This document shows positions 1-7,168 of a stretch of DNA of 11,885 nt, piece by piece (within the stretch, counting starts at the first letter, position 1; each line of letters starts with the position of its first letter). A model generated the notes under the pieces. The model searched no databases and was not told where the DNA came from. It worked only from the letters and a program-made list of their open reading frames with translations. Position numbers and translations under genes: made by a program. The stretch is from positions 1 through 11,885 of the forward strand of contig JNEM01014846.1 of NCBI GenBank assembly GCA_000697335.1. The letters run 5' to 3'. The stretch comes from Conidiobolus incongruus B7586 (taxonomy: Eukaryota > Entomophthoromycota > Entomophthoromycetes > Entomophthorales > Conidiobolaceae).

Positions 1-423
1 TAAAATCTTAAATATAATAGTAAGTATTATATATATAAATATTTAAATCACGATATTCAGAAAATATAATTTAATTTTATATCTTATTTCAAAATAAATT
101 TTCAAAATATTATTTAATATTAATAAATTAATATTTATATTGAAAACATAATAATTTTCATATTCATAGTCATATTAATTCAAAATTTTTAATATTTATT
201 TTCTATTAATTTTTTTTTGAAATTGGTAGAAATTTTTAATTAGTATTAATCAACTTATAAATCTTTTAAATTTTGAAAATATTATACTTCCACATAATAT
301 ATTTAAATAACAATAAATAAATATAAAATTTAGCCTAATTTATTTGAAATAAGGAATTACTTTTTAATATAAATTTAATATAATATTCTGTGTTATCCGA
401 ATTCTATAATATTTAAGTATAAC
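1..423. other. AT-rich spacer, nothing recognisable
   Basis: This stretch is almost wholly A and T with dense stops in all frames and no open stretch of note. I see no gene, RNA gene or clear repeat in it. Confidence 0.6.
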
Positions 424-938
424 TCACAGAATCAAATCCAAAATTGTGTAACTTGTAGTAGTACCAAAGTTATAAGTAAGTACTGAATTTTCAATAGAGG
501 GAATACGGGTGAATACTTTCTATTAATTGTATAGAATCTTAATTGATTTATTTTAATATTTATTCAGCCATCGGTCCCTTATGAATAATAACAAGTGAAA
601 TAAATATTTTAACAATCCTTAACAGAAAAAAAGATACAAACCGGAAATTTAGTTTATAATTACCAAATTGGGATTTTTGAATTCGTGTTTTTTGTCTGTC
701 AATAACTATAATTCAAAGTATATATTGTTAATCAATTATTATATATTTATATAATCAAAATAATTATTAAATATATATTAAGTTTTATCATATTTAATTA
801 AACTTTGAATATTGTATTAAAGTTAATATGTTTGATCTATTTTCTTATTAATTGATTTTAGGATTTTTAGAAAAACAATTGATCCATTATTGGATAAATA
901 ACCTGAAGTGGTCCGAAATATTTAAGAAAAAAAATTAA
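424..938 (-). pseudogene. Possible eroded coding region (unclassified)
   Basis: Three pockets of higher G+C sit in AT desert, and each holds a stop-free stretch on the - strand: about 32 codons near 840-936, 50 codons at 560-712 and 31 codons at 424-519. They lie in different frames and none opens with a useful ATG. The middle stretch has a hydrophobic core (around FVSFFLLRIVKIF) ending in HKGPMAE. The last contains TRIPSIENSVLTYNFGTTTS, whose P, G, T, S and E content is unlike random AT-rich translation. I recognise no family. The + strand of 852-938 also reads open for 28 codons, so strand and reality are uncertain. Either a long-dead gene, short exons with unseen introns, or chance. Confidence 0.25.
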
Positions 939-939
939 A

Positions 940-1614
940 ATTAGAAATTACTATTTGTTTGAATTATTAGTTTTATATAAAAATCTTAAATACTGTAAAA
1001 ATAAACAAATAAAAATAGTTGAAAGTTTATTGTAATAAGTTTTTTATCCATTATAAATTCTAAATAAATTCCTCAAATTGATTTTTTTTTCTTAGTTTTA
1101 GAGGTTCATTTTATTTAATAACAAACAATGGATGATTTATTGTGAATTTAAAATAATTGAATAAAAAAAATTCAAAATAAAATTTTTTAAAGGAATTTTT
1201 AATTTTTTTATTAAAAAATAATAATTAAAATAATATTTAACTATTGATAATATATATATATATATTTATTAATTATATTAAATCAATTATTATAATAAGA
1301 TAATCTTAAAATGTTAAAATAGTTAACATTAATAATAAAATTTCATAACTATTGAACCAGTTAATTATAAAGTAGATAGAAAATGTATCCATTTAAGTTA
1401 TGGCAATAAATGACATTAATTTGACAGGTATTTGTACTCATATTGATTTTGAAAAATGGAGTGTTTTTTTGAATATTAACAATAGTTATATTATTTCTAT
1501 ATTGTAAACTCGAAATTTTCTTTTTAAAATTTATGGATATTATATTTAGTAATAAAAATAAGATTTGCAATAAATATATTAATTAATTTTTTTTCAAATT
1601 TAAGCATTAAATTA
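940..1614. other. AT-rich spacer
   Basis: AT-rich spacer with A and T runs and a TA microsatellite at 1250-1265. A 69-codon - strand frame at 1361-1570 opens with TTG, not ATG, and encodes mostly I, N, K, F and L, so I do not accept it as a gene. Confidence 0.55.
1250..1265. repeat. (AT)8 microsatellite
   Basis: Uninterrupted alternating A and T, 16 bases long, seen directly. Confidence 0.9.
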
Positions 1615-1916
1615 TTAAAATAGGTATGGTATATATTTTGCATGAACTAGATAGGTTTTTGAAAACAATATCATTAACAATCATAGTAAGTAATAATACG
1701 AGATTATGATGAAATTTAATTATGGATTGAATTAATGATAAAAAATCGATTTGGTGGCACTTTGAACTAATAAATTTATCCATTTTTTATACAATATGAT
1801 CCATTTCGCAATTCTATTTTTGGTTAGAGCCTAATTCATATTAGAATTATTTTTTGCTCTTTTTGTGTTGTGAAAAACAATCATATGTTTGTTGGTGAAA
1901 TTCACTGTTAATTGAA

Positions 1917-1925
1917 TATAAAAGG
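1917..1925 (+). promoter_or_regulatory. TATA-box candidate for receptor 1
   Basis: TATAAAAGG matches the classical TATA consensus, including the G pair after the A run, which is rarer in this AT-rich setting than plain TATA. It lies about 290 bases before the ATG at 2217. If used, transcription would start near 1945-1955 and give a leader of about 265 bases with several upstream ATGs. A weaker TATA-like run at 2156-2165 would give a short leader instead. Confidence 0.3.
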
Positions 1926-2000
1926 TTGATTCTAGTATAATTAACTATTACAACTAATAGAGCATATTGATTGCTAATGAAATAAGCAAATCTCTATTGT

Positions 2001-2048
2001 ATGAATTATACTATTTGGTTTGAAAATGATGTTTACTATATTCTGTAA
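2001..2048 (+). other. Upstream ORF candidate, 15 aa
   Basis: ATG-started frame reading MNYTIWFENDVYYIL and ending at TAA. It overlaps the next upstream frame in another register. It matters only if the transcript starts near the 1917 TATA-like site. Confidence 0.2.
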
Positions 2049-2181
2049 CACTTTATTCATCAACATTATTGGGATAGAATGCAATGATAAAGCCCTCGTG
2101 GATATAACTAAATCTTATGAAGTGTGGATGCAAACTGGATTTCACAAATTCAAATTATATTTAAATATCAGTACCGTTTGA
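2026..2181 (+). other. 51-aa upstream ORF, signal-peptide-like start
   Basis: Two ATGs in a row open a 51-codon frame that stops 35 bases before the receptor ATG, in a different frame from the receptor. The N-terminus is hydrophobic (MMFTIFCNTLFINIIGIEC), like a signal peptide or signal anchor, and is followed by a polar stretch (NDKALVDITKSYEVWMQTGF). Base composition here is coding-like rather than spacer-like. It could be a translated upstream frame damping receptor expression, a small secreted protein, a relic exon or chance. No family is recognised. Confidence 0.3.
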
Positions 2182-2216
2182 ATTCAACCAATTTTCTTAA
2201 GTTTATAATATTCAAG

Positions 2217-3161
2217 ATGGATTCTTTTGTTCAAAATGGGTCTAGCGACTCAGTTTGGAATACTGGATATCTGATAGGAGAGATCATTATGCTGCTTCTG
2301 AGCACAGCTGGATTGTTTTTGAATATGATAGTTGTATATATATTAATTATTCGAATTAGAATTATCAAAATTGATACAGTATTATCATGCCTGATTACTT
2401 TAGTAGATGTTATAGCTGCGCTTTCTTTAATGGTTCGTATTATTTATAAATGGTCAACGTTTGGCAATAGTGCTTTATACAATGACTTCATCTTTTGTAA
2501 AGTGTCAGGAACCTTTTTCTTTGCTGCTACTGTAAGTTCATTTGACATTGTTAGCGTCTTGGGTGTAATCAGATGTCTTGTGATTGTTTACAACATTAAA
2601 ATTCCCTCCTTTTACTGGGCAATATTGTTGGGCATCATTTTGGGTTATAATTGGATTGGAGCAAGCTGTTTACATTGGACATTCACTGAAATTTCATGGG
2701 ATGAATTTTGCGTAGTAAAAGAAACTAGAGGTTTAGAAAATAGCAGTACCTTTGCACCCATCATTTCTTTGAAAGCTATTTTTATGGTTATAGTTGTATG
2801 TATCTCATATACTTTAATCTTCCGATTCTATCAAAAGTATTACGACAAGATGAAGAGAGACTCTTCAACTGATCGAGCTCTAATCACTGAAATTCACTCT
2901 CAAAAAAGTTCCACTTCATTGAAGTTGATTGGTTTAATTATAGCATATGCAATTATTTACCTACCTAAAATTATTATCTTTATCTTATACAGTTTCAAAG
3001 TTTGGAATTTCGATACAGTGTGGGAAATTATTACCTCAATCACTTTATCCACGTCTAGCCTTATTAACGCATCGGTTATTTTATTCATTCAAGAAGAGAC
3101 TAAACATGAATGGCAGGTTTTAATAGCACTTTTATTTCACAGAGTGAAAACTATTTATTAG
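2217..3161 (+). CDS. Rhodopsin-like (class A) GPCR, divergent, 314 aa
   Basis: A seven-transmembrane receptor expected in the plasma membrane, sensing an extracellular ligand and signalling to a heterotrimeric G protein; the ligand is unknown. Helices by hydrophobicity: TM1 20-45, TM2 54-75, TM3 94-125, TM4 132-152, TM5 180-204, TM6 236-260, TM7 267-291, then an amphipathic helix 8 at about 293-308. Class A landmarks are N36 (1.50, in GLFLN), D64 (2.50), C94 (3.25), R119 (3.50, exactly 25 residues on), C165 in loop 2, P250 (6.50) and N284 (7.49). DRY reads IRC, CWxP reads YLP, and NPxxY reads NASVI. Sequons lie at N7 and N175. The start is ATG 2217, the first ATG in frame after the stop at 2118-2120, with A at -3 and G at +4, and it aligns with the paralogue's N-terminus. 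The frame extends upstream to a GTG at 2124, but that is not a plausible nuclear start. No introns. Function beyond 'GPCR' is inference. Confidence 0.9.
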   Translation: MDSFVQNGSSDSVWNTGYLIGEIIMLLLSTAGLFLNMIVVYILIIRIRIIKIDTVLSCLITLVDVIAALSLMVRIIYKWSTFGNSALYNDFIFCKVSGTFFFAATVSSFDIVSVLGVIRCLVIVYNIKIPSFYWAILLGIILGYNWIGASCLHWTFTEISWDEFCVVKETRGLENSSTFAPIISLKAIFMVIVVCISYTLIFRFYQKYYDKMKRDSSTDRALITEIHSQKSSTSLKLIGLIIAYAIIYLPKIIIFILYSFKVWNFDTVWEIITSITLSTSSLINASVILFIQEETKHEWQVLIALLFHRVKTIY

Positions 3162-3184
3162 TAGTAATATAATACTATTCATTG

Positions 3185-3210
3185 AATAAAATATCAAGTA
3201 ATTTGATATT
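3185..3210 (+). terminator. Poly(A) signal and hairpin after receptor 1
   Basis: AATAAA occurs at 3185-3190, 24 bases after the stop codon. It runs into a perfect 8-bp inverted repeat, AATATCAA at 3190-3197 and TTGATATT at 3203-3210, with a 5-base loop. AATAAA arises easily by chance in such DNA; its position is what makes it credible as the 3'-end signal. Confidence 0.4.
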
Positions 3211-3572
3211 ATATTTAACATATTTATTTAAGTATTAAATCAATATTAATCAAGTACCATATCACTACTCAATTATTTGTTAAACATAATTCATTCTTGA
3301 CATTTTTTAATTATATATGATTATTTCTGAGATATAAACTTAAGATAGGATGAATTTAATTATTAAAAAATTTATATTTTATATAATAACCAATTTTGAA
3401 TTATTTAATATAATTTTATAAATATATATATATAGTATGTAATTTATTTTCTGTAATATTCAGAATATCCTTTATCCTTTTTTTAAAAAAAGTTGATAGT
3501 TAATTTTTGTAAGCGAAATCAAGTCACATATTTAATAAAAATTAAATTTAACCAACATAAATCATCATTAAT

Positions 3573-3588
3573 TATATATATATATATA
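3573..3588. repeat. (TA)8 microsatellite
   Basis: Uninterrupted TA dinucleotides, 16 bases, seen directly. Confidence 0.9.
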
Positions 3589-4270
3589 ATATAAATAAAT
3601 ATAATTTTTAATTAATTATTATTAATTCTTGTAATTTTATTAAAGTTTGACATTTATGAAAATTGAATTTATAATTATAAAAATAGAATAACTATTTTTA
3701 AGAGTAACTCATACACAATTAGTGTAAATTCATAATATTAATATAAAAAATCTTATAGTTTAATTTTGGAAAAATTAATAATTTAAATATTATAAATTTA
3801 ATCATTAACTTTTTTATCAATATTTATTAATATAATCCAACTATAGTTATTTGACTATATTATTAACAAATATATAATATTTGAAATAATTTAACCTTTT
3901 AATAAATTTATTAGTCCAAACTATTATTTGAAACATTTATAGTTCTTTTGTTTAAAAAATTAATATATAGCAGTATTATAGACAATTAATTTTTTAATTA
4001 TAAATTTTTATACATGTATTTATTCAAAATATTGACTGTAATTGATTCTATAAGATTTTTATTTTATTTTATTAAGTTATTATTATATTTTTAAAAATTT
4101 TATAAAGTAATTTATTAAATTAATACTAAATAATATTTTTTTTAAAATATACTAAATCAAATAATAAATAAGATAATTATATATTTATTCTTTTTATTAA
4201 TATTATGATGAAATTAAAATTTAAATAAATATTACAAATTATATATTATCCTTTAACATTGTGAAAATAG

Positions 4271-4293
4271 TATATATATATATATATATATAT
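4271..4293. repeat. (TA)11 microsatellite
   Basis: Uninterrupted alternating T and A over 23 bases, the longest simple dinucleotide run in the window. Confidence 0.95.
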
Positions 4294-4700
4294 TATATTA
4301 TTGAATTTAATATCTTTCTTAGTTTTATATAATTTTTTAATTATAATTTATATAGTTTATAAAAATATTCACTTGACTCAAAAAGTGATAAATAATTAAA
4401 TATAATAAGTTAAGAAGTTATTAAAAGTGATATATTTATAAATTAATTAGATACCTTTAAATATAAAATTACAAATTTAATTAACAGTCTATGAAATTAA
4501 GTAATTTTATTTATTGGTATATAATAGAGTGAAATATTAATATGTTTTAAATATATTCAAAAATTTTAAGAAATACTATTTTTTTTTATTTTTTGTCATA
4601 AATTAATAAAATTAAAATTAAACTTTGAATACTATAAATAAGAATTAAATTTAAATAATTTCTATATAAAGTTTTGATATTTAAATAATTTATTATATTT

Positions 4701-4713
4701 CCAATTACATTGG
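4701..4713. promoter_or_regulatory. Inverted CCAAT/ATTGG pair
   Basis: CCAAT at 4701-4705 and its reverse complement ATTGG at 4709-4713 are separated by three bases, so both strands carry a CCAAT box. CCAAT is the core bound by the HAP/NF-Y complex in fungi and animals. No gene starts nearby on either strand, so a regulatory role is only a possibility. Confidence 0.2.
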
Positions 4714-4728
4714 CTTTAAATCACTGAT

Positions 4729-4746
4729 ATGCAGTTTTTTCTGCAT
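4729..4746. other. Hairpin with T6 loop
   Basis: ATGCAG at 4729-4734 and CTGCAT at 4741-4746 are exact reverse complements around six T residues. Three of six pairs are G-C, unusual in this spacer. It lies 15 bases after the CCAAT/ATTGG pair. Confidence 0.35.
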
Positions 4747-4924
4747 TCCTTTAATAATTTTAATACTGTTTTCTAATCAAAATCCTTCGTTATATTTAAT
4801 TTAATATAAACAAAAAAAATTAAATAAAGATTAGAGTAATAATCTTTTAATTAATAAACTATATATATATATTTGATTTTACGGATTCATTTTAACTATT
4901 GGAGCTCTTATTCAAGAAAAAATA

Positions 4925-4941
4925 ATTTCAATAATTGAAAT
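4925..4941. repeat. 17-base palindrome
   Basis: ATTTCAAT and ATTGAAAT are exact reverse complements around a single central A. Confidence 0.7.
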
Positions 4942-4956
4942 CAAAAGTTGAAAAAT

Positions 4957-4974
4957 AGTCAAAATATTTTGACT
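4957..4974. repeat. 18-base perfect palindrome
   Basis: AGTCAAAATATTTTGACT reads the same on both strands, with G-C pairs near both ends. It begins 16 bases after the 17-base palindrome. Perfect palindromes of this length are expected about once or twice by chance in a window this AT-rich. Confidence 0.7.
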
Positions 4975-5503
4975 TGAAAACAGCTTTTATTTAATATAGT
5001 AATTTACTGATATTGATTATTTCACTAAATAATTCTTTGAAAAGGAGATATATCTATTATTCAAGTGAATATAAAAATATCATTTATAAATTAGAAATTG
5101 TATTATATTTATTAGATCAGTTATTGATGCTATTACAGATGATATAATTTATTAATTTATTGAAATTGAAAAATTAAACTGAGATAGTAGTTAAATTATA
5201 CAAAACTTTACTATATTGTAATTTTATAATATTATATTATTATTTAATAAATAATGTGATTTTAAGTCAATAATAGTTTAATTGATCATATTCATTCCAA
5301 TAATTAGCAATTTTATTAACCAATTAAATTTATTGAAATATATTTCAAATAGTATAATTTTTAAAAATAATTACTTCATTCTTGGAAGATATACAATATT
5401 ATAAAAGAAATATAATGAACATATTAAATCTTGAATTATTTGTTAAAATCAATTATTACACAATTAAAACAAAATATTTTATTAAATCTTACAAATTTAG
5501 TAA

Positions 5504-5635
5504 ATGATAATACAGGTTTTTTTCTTGTATAATCGCAGGTCTCTTAATGAAATGCGCCTTATCATTAATGAAGCTAACTATCAATTGAAAATCTGTCTTG
5601 ATAGTTCATATATAAGAAACATAATTTTTAAATAA
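5504..5635 (+). CDS. Possible 43-aa small ORF in a G+C island
   Basis: An ATG-started frame of 43 codons, with R, E, Q, C and D residues unlike spacer translation (NRRSLNEMRLIINEANYQ is its core), sits in an island whose G+C is about 26 of 80 bases at 5531-5610, against roughly 13-15% around it. The island and the frame nearly coincide, which favours real or formerly real coding sequence. Central residues would form an amphipathic helix; there is no signal peptide or known motif. TTTTTTTCTTGTATAATCGCAG at 5517-5538 resembles a 3' splice site, so this may instead be a lone exon. A chance frame cannot be excluded. Confidence 0.3.
   Translation: MIIQVFFLYNRRSLNEMRLIINEANYQLKICLDSSYIRNIIFK
5576..5606. 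other. 9-bp inverted repeat
   Basis: AACTATCAA at 5576-5584 pairs perfectly with TTGATAGTT at 5598-5606 across a 13-base loop. It lies inside the small ORF's G+C island, so it could also reflect a structured RNA. Confidence 0.4.
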
Positions 5636-6059
5636 ATATTTATTCTAATAAATTTTATTAATTCCAATTATTTAATAAAATTTTTATTAATTAATTAAAA
5701 TAAAATGAAAATCATAATTTATTAAATATTTTTACTATATAACGATTTATTTAATTATTGAAAATTAGAGATTTATATTTCGGGAAAACAATAACCATTA
5801 TTTATTAACTTAAATATCATAAAAAGTAATAGATATTATTTGATCATTTTTGAATAATAATATTTAAAAATATAAAAATTTGAATATCAATTTGAATAAT
5901 AAATATGTATTTATATCAAATTATAATAATTAAGCGACTATTTTAGTTTTCCACTTATAATAGATCATATAATGGATTGAGTCATTTATAAGTTACTCAT
6001 ATGCATTTAGAAAGTATTGCTAATAATTTGATTCAATTTTGAAATTCTAATATTTATTA
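5636..6059. other. AT-rich spacer
   Basis: AT-rich for most of its length, with G+C rising from about 5930 towards the island at 6060. No gene is recognised in it. Confidence 0.5.
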
Positions 6060-6146
6060 ATGGATGGGGTAGAACTCTGGGTTGTTCAGTTTACTTTTGG
6101 TCCAAAATATACCTTTATTAAATTCTTTTATATTAAATTTTATTAA
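6060..6146 (+). other. G+C island with 28-aa ATG frame
   Basis: The 50 bases at 6061-6110 are about 40% G+C, the sharpest island in the spacer outside the genes. An ATG frame at 6060-6146 reads MDGVELWVVQFTFGPKYTF then turns to F/I/K/Y-rich residues as the island ends. Another + strand frame across it reads NGWGRTLGCSVYFWSK, without ATG. The island may be a fragment of a lost gene; the true frame is undecided and no family is recognised. Confidence 0.25.
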
Positions 6147-7151
6147 AAATATTTCAAGCATTATTAAGGAACTTAATTAACAATGGTTAATTATGAATAT
6201 GGAAATTTAAACAAGATAAATTAATTAAAAAATGGTTTAATAATTGGATAGTTAAAAAGTTGAATTCTTAATAAAATCCCATATTTTTAAATTCAAATAT
6301 TGTTTAGTTTCAATTATGAATTAAGTATTAAAAATTTCAATATTTATTTTATGTCAGCTAAAATAATATATTATCTAAAAATTAAATTTTTAAACAAGAT
6401 CAAATATTATTCTATTTTTGGAATAGTATATATATATATATATATATTCAATTCATATTTCTAGATATTTGATTTTAAATAATTATAAAATATTTTGTAT
6501 AGCCTGAATAAAAAATTATACAATAATATATATTATATCTGAGATATTATTTTGTATTACATGCTATATGTTTGTAATAATAATATTTTATCAGTTTGGA
6601 TAATATTCTAGATTTGTAATGTTCTTTAAATCTAAAATATATATTACTATTGTTGCTATATGTATTTTTAACTTTGGTATTAATTAAACAAGACATTTTA
6701 TATCAATTCAATTAATATTAAAACTTACAAAAACATATAATTTTAGCGAATAAAAATTAAATTATTCTATTCACCAAAATATATTATTAATGATATTTAA
6801 TCATTTTTTTTAAAATAATAAAAATATACAATTATTTTATTAATAATTATGAACATAATAATTTTATTAATTTCGATAATGATTCATCGGGTAATATAAA
6901 AATTATTTTATTCTATTAAATAGTATAATTTAATGTTTTTAATTAAATTTTATAATTAATAATAAATTCATATTGTGGATTAAAATGTTCTCAAATGGAA
7001 TGTATAATTACAAAGAATAAAATTCTAGTTTTTAATTTATTCTCTTATTTTGATTGGAACAATACAAGTAATCAATTGAACACATGATCAAGCTTGATGT
7101 CCACAGTTATTTAGCAGAGCATGTAGTAATAATCTCTAATTATAAGATGAA
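6147..7151. other. AT-rich spacer downstream of receptor 2
   Basis: About 1 kb of AT-rich spacer with a TA microsatellite at 6427-6447 and no reading frame worth calling. G+C rises at about 6970-7150, probably the 3' untranslated region of the - strand receptor. A 12-base palindrome, ATCAAGCTTGAT, lies at 7087-7098. Confidence 0.5.
6427..6447. repeat. (TA)10 microsatellite
   Basis: Uninterrupted alternating T and A over 21 bases. Confidence 0.95.
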
Positions 7152-7157
7152 TTTATT
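7152..7157 (-). terminator. Poly(A) signal candidate for receptor 2
   Basis: On the - strand AATAAA begins 11 bases after the receptor's TAA stop. As with receptor 1 the motif is cheap in AT-rich DNA, but its place just past the stop fits a 3'-end signal. Confidence 0.35.
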
Positions 7158-7168
7158 AGAATTAAATA

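Larger units (their letters stand above)
1615..2216 (+). promoter_or_regulatory. Upstream/leader region of receptor 1
   Basis: This 600-base stretch is visibly richer in G+C than the flanking desert and runs straight into the first receptor gene, so it probably carries its promoter and leader. It includes a TATA-like site at 1917-1925 and several short ATG frames at 1978-2181. A separate ATG frame at 1626-1709 (27 aa, starting MVYILHELDRFLKTISL) contains a perfect GTAAGT, the consensus 5' splice site, at 1686-1691. That could mark a small upstream exon, but I found no convincing branch point and acceptor joining it to the receptor, so I leave it out of the gene model. Confidence 0.35.
3211..4700. 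other. AT-rich spacer between the receptors (part 1)
   Basis: About 1.5 kb with the lowest G+C in the window (some lines have two G+C in 60 bases). It holds TA microsatellites and no reading frame that I would call. The first few hundred bases may include the 3' untranslated end of receptor 1. Confidence 0.6.
4747..5503. other. Spacer with palindromes, no gene
   Basis: AT-rich spacer with a slightly richer patch at 4880-5000 that contains two palindromes. A 23-codon open stretch without ATG, at about 4875-4945 on the + strand, reads FYGFILTIGALIQEKIIS; it is too short to call. A short TA run lies at 4860-4872. Confidence 0.5.

Noticed and set aside
428-438. tRNA B-box-like GAATCAAATCC
   Set aside because: It matches only 9 of 11 B-box positions, and no acceptor, D or anticodon stems can be folded around it.
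1361-1570. 69-codon - strand frame
   Set aside because: It starts with TTG rather than ATG, and its residues are what AT-rich random DNA gives (I, N, K, F, L).
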